Below are positions 1-8,861 of a DNA stretch of 64,000 nt, piece after piece; positions within the stretch are counted from its first letter, which is position 1, and the number at the start of each line of letters is the position of its first letter. The stretch comes from Roseinatronobacter sp. S2. Lineage in GTDB: Bacteria > Pseudomonadota > Alphaproteobacteria > Rhodobacterales > Rhodobacteraceae. The notes beneath the pieces are model-generated. The model saw only the letters and a list, made by a program, of their open reading frames with translations. It was not told the origin of the DNA and searched no databases. A program made the translations under genes and the position numbers. The stretch spans positions 800,501-864,500 of the forward strand of contig NZ_CP121113.1 of the NCBI RefSeq assembly GCF_029581395.1, in the 5' to 3' direction.

Positions 1-59
1 CATACCCAACCGTCCCTTCAGATCAGCGCAATCCAACCGGATATTTCAACCTGATCCGT
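1..59. repeat. Possible truncated tail of the dispersed repeat family
   Basis: The first bases of the window, downstream of the sua5 stop codon, contain a stretch around positions 9-40 that resembles the tail of the repeat copies at 9.6 and 35.1 kb (the part reading roughly GTCCCTTCAG followed by an AACC-rich segment). Only about 30 bases can be compared and several differ, so this may be chance. The upstream part would lie outside the window. Confidence 0.25.
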
Positions 60-1025
60 TTATGCCTCTCGCGGTGCTGCCGCGCGGCGCAGCCTGTCAT
101 TGATGGCCAGCCCCAGCCCGCGTTCCGGCACAGGGGCCACGGCAATGGGGCGGCCTGTGGCATCGGCCATGTGCAGAATCGCGAACAGTTGCGCTGCGGC
201 TTCGGCCAGATCACCCTTGGCGGACAGGTTGAAATCGGCGCCTGCGCAGTCCGGCCCGAAGCCTATCCAAACTTCAGTCCCCGCGGGGACAGCCGCGTTC
301 AGGCGCACTGTTGCGCGCGGCGCATAATGCGATGCAAGCTGGCCGGGGGCCGTGATGGTGGCAGATTGTGTGGATGCAGGCGTATAGCCCAGCACATCGG
401 CCATCATCTCGGGGCTGATACCACCTGCGCGCAGCACAACCGCGCGGCCCGTGTCATCTGTGCCGATGATGGTGGATTCCACACCAACCGGACAGGCCCC
501 GCCATCCAGCACGGCGGCAATGCGCCCCGACAGGCCCGCCATAACATGGGCAGGCGTGGTCGGGCTGATCTGGCCGGACGGGTTGGCAGATGGTGCGGCA
601 AGCGGCCCGCCGAATTCGGCCAGCAGCGCCTGTGCCGCGGGGTGTGCGGGCATACGCAGCGCGACTGTGCCCAAGCCTGCGGTCACCGCAGGGGCCAGCC
701 CGTGTGCGGCGTGCAAGGGGGCCACCAGCGTCAGTGCACCGGGCCAGAAATGGCACGCGAGCGCGCGCGCGGTCGGGTCCAGTTGCGCCAGTTCCAGCGC
801 CGCGTCCAGTCCTGCAACATGCACAATCAACGGGTTATGCGCGGGCCGCCCCTTGGCTGCGAAAATGGCGGCAATCGCTGCGGGGTTGCGCGCATCGCCC
901 GCCAGCCCGTAGACTGTTTCCGTGGGCATCGCGACCAGTCCGCCACTGTGCAAAATGGTGCTGGCGCGGGAAATGCCCTTGGGCGTCGTATCCAGCTGTT
1001 CGGTCTGATCATGTTCGGGCAGCAT
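60..1025 (-). CDS. sua5: L-threonylcarbamoyladenylate synthase (Sua5/YrdC/YwlC family)
   Basis: This enzyme makes threonylcarbamoyl-AMP from threonine, bicarbonate and ATP, the first step of the t6A37 modification of ANN-decoding tRNAs in the cytoplasm. The 321-residue protein has an N-terminal YrdC-like domain (about residues 20-200) with PTETVYGLAGDA and the KGRP...NPLIVHV element that binds nucleotide and substrate. It is followed by a C-terminal Sua5 domain (about 215-320), so it is the long Sua5 form rather than the short TsaC form. The ATG at 1025 opens directly into the domain. It is divergent from the acyl-CoA dehydrogenase gene, with about 130 bp between them. Confidence 0.93.
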   Translation of the reverse strand: MLPEHDQTEQLDTTPKGISRASTILHSGGLVAMPTETVYGLAGDARNPAAIAAIFAAKGRPAHNPLIVHVAGLDAALELAQLDPTARALACHFWPGALTLVAPLHAAHGLAPAVTAGLGTVALRMPAHPAAQALLAEFGGPLAAPSANPSGQISPTTPAHVMAGLSGRIAAVLDGGACPVGVESTIIGTDDTGRAVVLRAGGISPEMMADVLGYTPASTQSATITAPGQLASHYAPRATVRLNAAVPAGTEVWIGFGPDCAGADFNLSAKGDLAEAAAQLFAILHMADATGRPIAVAPVPERGLGLAINDRLRRAAAPREA

Positions 1026-1155
1026 GTTGTGACGTGGCGTCCTTGTTTGGGAATCTGCGCCTGCGGGCTAGAACAACGTTCATAGGGTGGGCGATGCATA
1101 TTGCCAAGTGTCGCGGCACCCGCAAAACAGTATCTGCACCTTGTCAGGAGGCCCC

Positions 1156-2862
1156 ATGCCCTACCGCGCCCCGCTTCAGGATTTCGGCTTTTTGCTGGAT
1201 CATATCGTTGCCTTTGATCAGGTGCGCCAGACCGAACGGTTCGCCGAAGCCACACCAGACACGACCAACGCGATTCTGACCGAAGCGGCGCGCCTGTGCG
1301 AAGCGGTGCTGCAACCTTTGCAGCGCAATGGCGATCTGCACCCGGCACGGCTGGAAAACGGGGTTGTGCGCACAGCGCCCGGCTATGCAGACGGGTTCCG
1401 CGCCATCGCAGAAGGCGGTTGGCTGGGTATTGCCGCAGATCCCGAATACGGGGGCATGGGCCTGCCGCAGACATTGGCGGTGGTGCTGAATGACATGATG
1501 TCGTCGGCCTGTTTGTCGCTGGAATTGTGCCCGCTGATGTCGCAAGGCCAGATCGAGGCGCTGGAGCATCATGCCGATGACTGGATGAAGGCGCTGTATC
1601 TGCCGAAACTGATTTCCGGTGAATGGACCGGCACCATGAACCTGACCGAACCGCAGGCGGGCAGTGATGTGGGTGCGTTGCGCAGCAAGGCAGACCCGCA
1701 ACCTGATGGCAGTTTCCGTATTTCAGGGCAGAAAATCTATATCAGCTGGGGTGATCATGACATGGCAGAAAATGTCTGCCATCTGGTTCTTGCCCGCCTG
1801 CCGGACGCGCCGCAGGGCACCAAGGGGATAAGTCTGTTCATGGTGCCGAAATTCATACCGGATGCAGACGGCAATCCTGGCGCGCAAAACAGCCTGCGTG
1901 TGGTGTCGCTGGAACACAAGATGGGCCTGCACGGATCGCCCACGGCGGTGATGGACTATGACAACGCCACCGGCTGGATGGTGGGCGCCCCGAACAAGGG
2001 GATGGCCGCAATGTTCACAATGATGAACAATGCGCGCGTTGGCGTTGGCGTTCAGGGGATCGGGGCCGCCGAAGGTGCATTCCAGCACGCGCTGGCTTAT
2101 GCGCGCGACCGCAAACAGGGCCGAACGCCTACCAATGACACCGGCACCATCATCGAGCATGCCGATGTGCGCCGCATGCTGTCCATGATGAAGGCCGAGA
2201 TTTTCGCCATCCGCGCCATTGCGCTGGCCAACAGCGTGGCCATCGATATGGCCCGCGCCACCGGGTCTGATGAATGGGCGGCGCGTGCGGCACTTCTGAC
2301 CCCCATTACCAAGGCGCAGGGCACCGATACCGGCATCGAGGTTGCAAGCACCGGCATACAGGTTCATGGTGGCATGGGTTTCATTGAAGAAACCGGCGCG
2401 GCACAGTTTCTGCGCGATGTGCGGGTGACCGCGATCTATGAAGGAACGAACGGGATTCAGGCCATGGACCTTGTCGGTCGCAAGATGATGGATGGCGGCG
2501 AGGCGGCATTCCGGCTGTTGCAGGAAGTCGAGGATTTTGCCGAATCCGCGCGCGGCCCCTTTCCCGACATGGCGGAAGATGTCTGGCAAGCCGCCGAAAC
2601 GCTGCGCGAAACCACCGAATGGCTGGTCGCGCAGAATATGACAGACCGTGCCGCAGGGGCGGTGCCCTATCTGCGTGCCTTCGCCCGTGTTCTGGGGGCG
2701 CATTACCACCTGAAGGCGGCCATTGAAGGCGACCGCGCGCGTCAGGCACTTGCGCGGGTGTTCATCACGCGCCTTCTGCCCGAACATGCGGGTTTGCTGG
2801 TGCAGGTGCGTGCGGGTGCGGACGCGCTTTATGCATTGTCCGATGATGAACTGGCGGCTTGA
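1156..2862 (+). CDS. Acyl-CoA dehydrogenase, long DmdC-like form
   Basis: A flavoprotein expected to oxidise an acyl-CoA to its 2,3-enoyl form. The ATG at 1156 is preceded by AGGAGG at a good distance, so it is preferred over the upstream in-frame start at 1087; the product is 568 residues. It has the N-terminal helical domain, the TEPQAGSD flavin-binding motif, the central beta domain, and the IYEGTNGIQ motif with the likely catalytic base Glu at about residue 429. An extra C-terminal domain of roughly 120 residues places it in the long ACAD group that includes 3-methylmercaptopropionyl-CoA dehydrogenase (DmdC). Motifs alone do not fix the substrate. The next gene starts on its stop codon. 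A paralogue lies at 33456. Confidence 0.88.
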   Translation: MPYRAPLQDFGFLLDHIVAFDQVRQTERFAEATPDTTNAILTEAARLCEAVLQPLQRNGDLHPARLENGVVRTAPGYADGFRAIAEGGWLGIAADPEYGGMGLPQTLAVVLNDMMSSACLSLELCPLMSQGQIEALEHHADDWMKALYLPKLISGEWTGTMNLTEPQAGSDVGALRSKADPQPDGSFRISGQKIYISWGDHDMAENVCHLVLARLPDAPQGTKGISLFMVPKFIPDADGNPGAQNSLRVVSLEHKMGLHGSPTAVMDYDNATGWMVGAPNKGMAAMFTMMNNARVGVGVQGIGAAEGAFQHALAYARDRKQGRTPTNDTGTIIEHADVRRMLSMMKAEIFAIRAIALANSVAIDMARATGSDEWAARAALLTPITKAQGTDTGIEVASTGIQVHGGMGFIEETGAAQFLRDVRVTAIYEGTNGIQAMDLVGRKMMDGGEAAFRLLQEVEDFAESARGPFPDMAEDVWQAAETLRETTEWLVAQNMTDRAAGAVPYLRAFARVLGAHYHLKAAIEGDRARQALARVFITRLLPEHAGLLVQVRAGADALYALSDDELAA

Positions 2863-3902
2863 TGGGCAATATCAGCAGATCAGGCTTGCGCTATCCGTTT
2901 CCCACACCACCCGCCGCGGGGCAGGTTGCCTGCACTGCTGATGGTGTCTTCTGGGTGCGGTTTGCGCTTCCGATGGCGCTGGACCATGTGAATACCTTTG
3001 TGCTGGATGACGGCGATGGCTGGACCGTGTTCGACACCGGCTTTGATGATGCGGCCACGCGCGCCGCTTGGGCAGAATTGCTGGCGGGGCCGTTGAAGGG
3101 CAAGCGGGTCCAGCGCGTGATTGCCAGCCATCATCACCCTGACCATATTGGCCTTGCAGGCTGGTTTCAGGCGCAGGGCGCAGAGTTGTGGACCACGCGC
3201 ACCGCATGGCTTATGGCGCGGATGATGGTGCTGGATGAACAGGACCGCCCAAATCGCGAAACGCTGGAGTTCTGGCGACGTGTTGGCATGCACCCTGACA
3301 TTCTGGCGCAGCGCGCGACAGAACGCCCGTTCAATTTCTGCGACCGCGTTGCGCCCTTGCCCCTGGGGTATCATCGGGTCGCCGACGGGGATGTTGTGCA
3401 TGCGGGGTCGCGCGATTGGGTGGTGCGACTGGGGCAGGGCCATGCCCCTGACCAGATTACCCTGTGGTCAACAAGCTGCAATCTGGTGTTGGGGGCTGAC
3501 CAGTTGCTGCCGTCAATTTCGGCCAATCTGGGGGTTTATGCGACCGAACCCGATGCCGATCCTGTTGCGGAATGGCTGGCCGCCTGCGATGCGCTGAAGG
3601 AATTTGCGCGCGATGATCATCTGGTTTTGCCCGGTCACAAGCTTCCCTTCACCGGCCTGCCACTGCGGTTGCGCCAGATGATTGAAAACCATCAGGGTGC
3701 ATTGAAGCGCCTGCACGGGCATCTGGCCACGCCGCACACGGCGGGGGCGTGTTTTGCCCCCCTGTTTAAGCGCGAGATTACACAGGCGGTCTATGGGCTG
3801 GCACTGGTCGAAGCGGTGGCCCATCTGAACCATTTGACGGCCACAGGCCGCGCGCGGCGATGGGCCGATGCGGATGGCGTATATTTGTGGCAGGCCATTT
3901 AG
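2862..3902 (+). CDS. MBL-fold metallo-hydrolase (glyoxalase II / beta-lactamase-like)
   Basis: A metallo-beta-lactamase-fold hydrolase of about 346 residues. The metal-binding motif SHHHPDHIG (HxHxDH type) lies near residue 90, with further ligands expected at the GQGHAPD segment and the LPGHK segment later on. The start ATG shares its A with the TGA of the preceding acyl-CoA dehydrogenase gene (TGATG), which implies translational coupling. The pairing suggests an acyl-CoA or thioester pathway, possibly a thioester hydrolase, but this is inferred from context only. There is no signal peptide, so it should be cytoplasmic. Confidence 0.83.
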   Translation: MGNISRSGLRYPFPTPPAAGQVACTADGVFWVRFALPMALDHVNTFVLDDGDGWTVFDTGFDDAATRAAWAELLAGPLKGKRVQRVIASHHHPDHIGLAGWFQAQGAELWTTRTAWLMARMMVLDEQDRPNRETLEFWRRVGMHPDILAQRATERPFNFCDRVAPLPLGYHRVADGDVVHAGSRDWVVRLGQGHAPDQITLWSTSCNLVLGADQLLPSISANLGVYATEPDADPVAEWLAACDALKEFARDDHLVLPGHKLPFTGLPLRLRQMIENHQGALKRLHGHLATPHTAGACFAPLFKREITQAVYGLALVEAVAHLNHLTATGRARRWADADGVYLWQAI

Positions 3903-3993
3903 AAAACTTCGCGGCGAAGGTGGTGCAAGCAGGGGTGACAGATGCCGCGCGATATTATATCCGGTTTGGGAAACGAACGAACAGGAGCGCCTG

Positions 3994-4128
3994 ATGGCCG
4001 AACATGAGCATGGTAAAATGGATATCCGGGAACAGGAAAAGACCTTCGCAGGTTTCATCCGTTATTCGGTCTGGGTTACTGCGATTTCGATTGGTGTGCT
4101 GATCTTTCTTGCCCTGGCAAATTCCTGA
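3994..4128 (+). CDS. aa3-type cytochrome c oxidase subunit IV (small)
   Basis: A 44-residue single-span membrane protein. The N-terminal half is charged ([18 protein letters not shown]) and is followed by one hydrophobic helix (about residues 23-42). This is the typical layout of the bacterial aa3-oxidase subunit IV family, which packs against subunits I-III. The ATG at 3994 has an AGGAG site 7 bases upstream; the longer frame from 3868 overlaps the preceding gene and is not favoured. The main oxidase genes are not in the window, as is usual for this small subunit. Confidence 0.82.
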   Translation: MAEHEHGKMDIREQEKTFAGFIRYSVWVTAISIGVLIFLALANS

Positions 4129-4183
4129 CGCCTGCGCGCCCGGTTTTATGCGTGGGTGATTGGTTCCAAAAAGAGGTTGATCA

Positions 4184-4822
4184 ATGCCAGTAATCCTTAT
4201 GCCCTTGGGCTTTGTTCGGGGCATAATGCCGGTTGGCCTGTTGCTGGCGGCATTTTTGTTGCTGACCGCCTGCGCGGGGCAGCAAACATGGGCCAGTGAT
4301 GAAGCCGTATCCGCAGCGCGTCATGTTCATGGCGGCGCCCCGGAGCTGACGCTTGTGACGATCATGCACCACAGATCCGGCAACGGGCATCATACGGCAC
4401 TGTTCATAAATGGTGCGGAGCGTGTGCTGTTCGATCCCGCCGGCAGCTGGCATCTGGACGCAGCACCCGAACGCAATGACCTGCATTACGGCATGACATC
4501 TGCGATTGGTGCGTCCTTTTATCTTAGCCATGTGCGGGAAACGCATTATGCGGTGGTGCAGCGCCTGCGGGTAACCCCCGATGTTGCGGCACAGGCGATG
4601 GCGCTTGCGCAGCAGGCCGGACCTGTCGGACCCGCGCGATGCGCCATCTCCACATCAGCCCTGTTGCGGGCGCTTCCGGGATTTGATGCGATAGGCAGCA
4701 ACTGGCATCCGCACCGCCTGATGCAGGATTTTGCCCAGCTTCCCGGTGTCATAACGGTGGAATTGCACCATGACGACCCCGATGTGCTGCAAAAGGCGTA
4801 TCAGGCCCAGGCACCGCTTTAA
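4184..4822 (+). CDS. Predicted lipoprotein with a possible papain-like (permuted NlpC/P60) fold
   Basis: The 212-residue product has a hydrophobic N-terminus ending in the lipobox LTAC (Cys30), so it is a predicted lipoprotein exported by Sec. The mature part has the pattern GHHTALFING (His69/His70), then VLFDPAGSW, then ARCAISTSALL (Cys153). The His-before-Cys order recalls the permuted papain-like peptidase/amidase group (YaeF/YiiX type), but this assignment is inference from pattern only. AAAAGAGG lies just upstream of the start. Its TAA stop overlaps, on the opposite strand, the stop of the L,D-transpeptidase gene, so the two genes are convergent with no spacer. Confidence 0.7.
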   Translation: MPVILMPLGFVRGIMPVGLLLAAFLLLTACAGQQTWASDEAVSAARHVHGGAPELTLVTIMHHRSGNGHHTALFINGAERVLFDPAGSWHLDAAPERNDLHYGMTSAIGASFYLSHVRETHYAVVQRLRVTPDVAAQAMALAQQAGPVGPARCAISTSALLRALPGFDAIGSNWHPHRLMQDFAQLPGVITVELHHDDPDVLQKAYQAQAPL

Positions 4823-5328
4823 CCTGATAACCCCTCGGGGACGATCAGGCGGGTTTGATACCGTATCAGCGGGGCAATGCGGTGCAGGCTGGTGCGTGAC
4901 AGGCCAATGCATCCGGCCGTCGGAAAGCCCGGCCTGCGCCATTGATGGATGAAAATGGCCGATCCCTTGCCGCGTTCCGCGCGGGGCCAGTTCCAGCCCG
5001 TCAGAATGACCAGATCATATAAGGGGTCCGCGCGGCGCAAGCTTTCATGGCTGAACGGATAGGGCGTGCGCACCATCAGGTTATAGTCTTCATGCGCGGG
5101 GTCGTCGGACCACAGGTCGCGCGGGCCAATCGGCACTGCCCAATCGGCAGGCTTCGTAATGCGGTCGGGCCTGTATAGCATGCCGACCAGCCGGTGCACA
5201 CCAGCAGGCGTTGCGCCATCACCTTCGCGCTTGTCGCCGCGCACGCCGCCGCGCCCGATGGTGCAGGGCCATGTCCGCCCCATGAAGCGCAGCCCCTGCC
5301 GCGTCAGAACCATATCGAAGCGTGTCAT
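4819..5328 (-). CDS. L,D-transpeptidase family protein (YkuD catalytic domain)
   Basis: A short 169-residue YkuD-type protein. The catalytic segment has His128 (FIHQW) and Cys140 in TAGCIGLS, matching the H-x(11-17)-[ST]-x-G-C-x-x-x-[ST] pattern of L,D-transpeptidases, which cross-link or trim peptidoglycan peptides or attach proteins to them. No signal peptide is visible, so either the start is incomplete or export is non-standard. Its ATG overlaps the stop of the upstream ribA gene (ATGA), and its own stop overlaps that of the convergent lipoprotein gene. Confidence 0.85.
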   Translation of the reverse strand: MTRFDMVLTRQGLRFMGRTWPCTIGRGGVRGDKREGDGATPAGVHRLVGMLYRPDRITKPADWAVPIGPRDLWSDDPAHEDYNLMVRTPYPFSHESLRRADPLYDLVILTGWNWPRAERGKGSAIFIHQWRRPGFPTAGCIGLSRTSLHRIAPLIRYQTRLIVPEGLSG

Positions 5329-6413
5329 AGAAAATGCCCTGATTTTGCCGCCTTGGTCGCCAGATAGGCGCGGTTTTCAGCGGTTTCGCCCACACGCAGC
5401 GGCACACGTTCCACGACGTTCAGGCCATTTTCGTTCAGCATGTCGACCTTGCGCGGGTTGTTGGTCAGCAGCCGCACCTGATGAAAGCCCATTTTGCGCA
5501 GCAATGCAGCACCGATGCGGAAATCACGTTCATCATCTTCAAATCCAAGCCGGTGGTTTGCCTCGACCGTGTCGAACCCCTGATCTTGTAGCGAATAGGC
5601 GCGCATTTTATTGGCCAGCCCGATCCCGCGCCCTTCCTGGTTCAGATACAGCAAAACACCCGCCCCTTCATGGCCCATCTGCGCCAGTGCGGCCTGAAGT
5701 TGCGGGCCGCAATCGCATTTCAGGCTGCCCAGAACGTCGCCCGTGAAACAGGCGGAATGCAGCCGCGCCAGCACAGGGGCCGCGCGGTCCGGCTTGCCGA
5801 TTTCAATGGCGTAATGTTCCACCCCGCCATCGCGCGGGCGGAAAATATGCACGCGCCCCGCCTGTGCGGCGGCCATGGGCAGGCGTGCGCTGATGACTGC
5901 GGAAAGGTCACTTTCGCGGGCCAGTTCGGTGTTCAGGTCCGCGATGGGCAGTTCTGTCAGGCCTGCATTTTCCACCGCCATGACATTGTCGAGGGGCAGC
6001 ACCAGTGCAGCGGGCAAAAGCTGGGCCGATTTTGTCAGGGCAAGCGCTGCGCGGTGCAAATCTGCCGAACCGTCGCGTTCAGTGTGCAACGGTCCCTTCA
6101 TCGGGTGGCGCAGGTCGTCGGCGGGGTCCGCCAGCGCGCGCACCCACGCCACCTGTGCGCCTGCGGGCACAAGGACGCGCGCCAGATCACCATCATAGCA
6201 GCGTGCCTTCAGGGTGTCGGCGCGGTGCCGCGTCAATGCAAGAACCAGTGACGGCCCCAGAACCTGCAATTCTGCCAGCCGTTCGGGCGTGGCCATTTCG
6301 GCGGCCAGAATAACCGCCGCCGCCGCACCGTCACGCAAGATAACGGGAACGCCCAGCCGCAAATCCGCGCGGGCGCGGTTAATCAATTCCACTGGTGTCA
6401 GGCCAAGTATCAT
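5325..6413 (-). CDS. ribA: GTP cyclohydrolase II (riboflavin biosynthesis)
   Basis: This enzyme opens GTP to 2,5-diamino-6-ribosylamino-4-pyrimidinone 5'-phosphate, the first riboflavin step. The C-terminal 190 residues carry the zinc signature [17 protein letters not shown] (Cys-x10-Cys-x-Cys), the NQEGRGIGL motif and the final LTNNPRK motif. The N-terminal 160 residues ([15 protein letters not shown]...) look like a degenerate relative of the DHBP synthase (RibB) domain, but the acidic DRExE-type metal motif is not present, so it is probably monofunctional. The start at 6413 gives about 362 residues, the length I expect in this group; in-frame ATGs at 6446 and 6491 are alternatives. It is translationally coupled to the L,D-transpeptidase gene. 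Confidence 0.9.
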   Translation of the reverse strand: MILGLTPVELINRARADLRLGVPVILRDGAAAAVILAAEMATPERLAELQVLGPSLVLALTRHRADTLKARCYDGDLARVLVPAGAQVAWVRALADPADDLRHPMKGPLHTERDGSADLHRAALALTKSAQLLPAALVLPLDNVMAVENAGLTELPIADLNTELARESDLSAVISARLPMAAAQAGRVHIFRPRDGGVEHYAIEIGKPDRAAPVLARLHSACFTGDVLGSLKCDCGPQLQAALAQMGHEGAGVLLYLNQEGRGIGLANKMRAYSLQDQGFDTVEANHRLGFEDDERDFRIGAALLRKMGFHQVRLLTNNPRKVDMLNENGLNVVERVPLRVGETAENRAYLATKAAKSGHFL

Positions 6414-6575
6414 GTGCCAATCCCGCTTCGCTATAGCCTTTGACATAGACCGAAGGCAGGGAAATTGAAACATATTGCCCACATCCGACACGACCGCGTG
6501 AGTCTATTGTAGCAAATCTTGTCCTGCGGGCCTGCCCCTCACATTTATGAGAGAGAAAGAACAGGAGTATTTTCA

Positions 6576-7262
6576 ATGCCCAAACTGAACAAGGTGCTAT
6601 TGGTCGATGATGACGATGACCTGCGCGAAGCGCTGTCTGAGCAACTGGTCATGACCGATGAATTCGACGTGTTCGAGGCAGCGAACGGTGCCGAGGCCAT
6701 GGAGAAGGTTCGCGCAGGCCAGTTTGATCTGGCGATCCTGGATGTGGGCTTGCCCGACACGGATGGACGCGAATTGTGCAAGCGTATGCGCAAGGCGGGC
6801 TTCAAATCGCCGGTCATCATGCTGACAGGGCATGATTCGGATGCCGACACCATTCTGGGACTGGATTCGGGGGCGAATGATTACATCACCAAACCGTTCA
6901 AGCTGCCGGTTCTGCTAGCGCGTCTGCGCGCCCAGCTGCGCCAGCACGAGCAATCGGAAAACGCGGTGTTCCAGCTCGGTCCCTATCTGTTCAAACCGGC
7001 GCAGAAAATGCTGATTGACGAAAATGACCGCAAGATCAGGCTGACCGAGAAGGAAACCAATATTCTGAAATTCCTGTATCGCGCGCCCGAAGGTGTGGTG
7101 CCGCGCGATGTGCTGCTGCATGAGGTGTGGGGCTATAACGCAGGCGTGACAACGCATACGCTGGAAACCCATATTTACCGCCTGCGCCAGAAGATTGAAC
7201 CGGACCCGTCCAATGCAAGCCTGCTGGTGACGGAATCAGGGGGCTATCGTCTGGCCGCGTGA
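6576..7262 (+). CDS. OmpR/PhoB-family response regulator, CenR-like
   Basis: A two-domain transcription factor of 228 residues. The receiver domain (residues 5-120) has the acidic pocket LLVDDDDD, phospho-acceptor Asp56 (ILDVGLP), the LTGHDSD switch segment and TKPF lysine. The winged-helix DNA-binding domain (about 130-228) ends in the typical YRLRQKIEPDP...VTESGGYRL. The start has a clear AGGAG upstream. No histidine kinase is adjacent, so it is an orphan here. The N-terminal sequence (DDDDDLREALSEQL) recalls CenR, the essential envelope regulator of Caulobacter and Rhodobacter; this identity is likely but not proven. A strong terminator follows. Confidence 0.88.
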   Translation: MPKLNKVLLVDDDDDLREALSEQLVMTDEFDVFEAANGAEAMEKVRAGQFDLAILDVGLPDTDGRELCKRMRKAGFKSPVIMLTGHDSDADTILGLDSGANDYITKPFKLPVLLARLRAQLRQHEQSENAVFQLGPYLFKPAQKMLIDENDRKIRLTEKETNILKFLYRAPEGVVPRDVLLHEVWGYNAGVTTHTLETHIYRLRQKIEPDPSNASLLVTESGGYRLAA

Positions 7263-7352
7263 ATACCCTGAACTGGCCCTATTGTTGCCAAATTCCAGCG
7301 CAATAACGGGATCAAGAAGCGATTGTTCTTCTTTTCCTCCTCCCCTCCCTCT

Positions 7353-7380
7353 GGTCCAGACATTGTGTCTGGACCTTTTT
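7353..7380 (+). terminator. Intrinsic terminator after the response regulator gene
   Basis: A perfect 10-bp stem (GGTCCAGACA paired with TGTCTGGACC) closes a 3-base loop and is followed by TTTTT. It lies 91 bp past the response-regulator stop and 70 bp before xthA, so it separates the two transcription units. Confidence 0.93.
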
Positions 7381-7449
7381 CTTTGCGGATCAGGGTTGTC
7401 GTGCGCGCCTGCACTGTGCATGAAGGGGGCAGTCAGCCGGAGATTTCTT

Positions 7450-8238
7450 ATGCCGTTTACCCTTGCCACCTGGAACATCAATTCCGTTCGGTTGCGCGCC
7501 GAACTGGTGCTGAAACTGCTGCGCGAAGAAGGCCCTGATGTTTTGTGTTTGCAGGAATGCAAAAGCCCTGTGGACAAAATACCCTTCGATCTGTTCGCGC
7601 AGGCGGGCTACGGGTATTGGGCGGCGCGCGGCCAGAAGGGTTATAACGGCGTTGCCATCCTGTCGCGCCTGCCGCTGGAAGATGCGGGGCATATCGACTG
7701 GTGCGGGCGTGGCGATGCGCGGCATGTGGCGGCGCGGCTGGAAAACGGGGTTGTCATTCACAACTGCTATATTCCGGCGGGTGGCGATGTGCCGGACCGT
7801 AGCGTGAACGAAAAATTCGGCCATAAGCTGGATACGCTGACAGAATTGCGCGACCATTTCGGGGCAAACCGGCCCGAAAAATCGATTCTGGTGGGGGATC
7901 TGAACATTGCCCCGCGCGAAGATGATGTGTGGTCGCACAAGCAGCTTCTGAAGGTGGTAAGTCACACCCCGATCGAGGTGGAGCATCTGGCCGATGCGCA
8001 GGATGCGGGCACATGGGTGGATATTACCCGCGCCGATATTCCCGAAGGGCAGTTATATTCGTGGTGGTCCTACCGCGCGCGTGACTGGGATGCCGCCGAC
8101 AAGGGGCGCAGGCTGGACCATATCTGGGCCAGCCGCGATATTGCGGGCGCGGGTCACGGGTCACGCATTCTGCGCGATGCACGCGGCTGGACACAACCAT
8201 CCGATCATGCGCCGGTTTTCGCGACATTTGATCTGTAG
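7450..8238 (+). CDS. xthA: Exodeoxyribonuclease III
   Basis: AP endonuclease and 3'-5' exonuclease of base-excision repair. The 262-residue protein has the exonuclease-endonuclease-phosphatase motifs in order: TWNINSVR near the N-terminus, LQECK with the metal-binding Glu, VGDLNIAP, and the C-terminal LDHIW and SDHAPV with the catalytic Asp-His pair. The ATG at 7450 begins MPFTLATWNINS, as in the family. The longer in-frame start at 7282 would read through the terminator and is rejected. It is convergent with the YbjN gene. Confidence 0.94.
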   Translation: MPFTLATWNINSVRLRAELVLKLLREEGPDVLCLQECKSPVDKIPFDLFAQAGYGYWAARGQKGYNGVAILSRLPLEDAGHIDWCGRGDARHVAARLENGVVIHNCYIPAGGDVPDRSVNEKFGHKLDTLTELRDHFGANRPEKSILVGDLNIAPREDDVWSHKQLLKVVSHTPIEVEHLADAQDAGTWVDITRADIPEGQLYSWWSYRARDWDAADKGRRLDHIWASRDIAGAGHGSRILRDARGWTQPSDHAPVFATFDL

Positions 8239-8257
8239 GGGCCGCGCGCGGTGGTTG

Positions 8258-8728
8258 TCAGAAATAATCTGCCGCGAAATTTTCAAGCACGATGCGCCAC
8301 CAGTCGAATGTGTCGTCCAGATTTTGCGCGCTGACGCCGCCAAACAGGTTCACGTCCCATTCAATGACAGGGTCGTTTTCCAGATCCAGATATGCCTTGC
8401 CAAAACGCTTGTCCTGATTCCACAGGTTCATGTCATCCAGTGTAAGTTCGCCGGGGTTTTTCCAGCCCGCCTGAAACTGAACTGTGGTGCAATCTGCCCC
8501 GTCGGTGCAGCCATAAAAATTGACCGTATATAAAACCCCGTTGATCCGGCCCAGAATTTGCGGATCGCCGACACCGTCGGTCTGGATGGTGGCTGACCCA
8601 TAGCCGCTTGCGATATTGGCAATAGCATCCACATCGCCTGCATCGATCAGGGATTGGGCGAAGGTTGCAGGGGCAAGGGCAAAACTGCCCATCAATGCCA
8701 TTACTGGCGAAATTGCAGCGAAGCGCAT
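8258..8728 (-). CDS. YbjN domain-containing protein with signal peptide
   Basis: A 156-residue exported protein. The start at 8728 has AAGGAA upstream and opens a classical signal peptide (MRFAAISPVMALMGSF...TFAQ), with cleavage expected after about residue 24. The mature part (IGRINGVLYTVNFYGCTDGADCTTVQFQAGW) matches the YbjN fold seen in many short periplasmic alphaproteobacterial proteins. The two cysteines (GC...DC) probably form a disulfide. Function is unknown; in Escherichia coli YbjN has been linked to motility and stress regulation, but that need not apply here. It is divergent from rluA. Confidence 0.78.
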   Translation of the reverse strand: MRFAAISPVMALMGSFALAPATFAQSLIDAGDVDAIANIASGYGSATIQTDGVGDPQILGRINGVLYTVNFYGCTDGADCTTVQFQAGWKNPGELTLDDMNLWNQDKRFGKAYLDLENDPVIEWDVNLFGGVSAQNLDDTFDWWRIVLENFAADYF

Positions 8729-8861
8729 GGGGAAAATTCCTTTGTTCGTCGACAAGACCCCAGCTTTGCGCTGTTCCCGTGCGTCGCGCAAGTCGTATTT
8801 GATGGCCGCGAAGTGGGAATGCGCTTGTGCTGGGGGGCCTTGCTGCGCCATGGTCTGGCGC

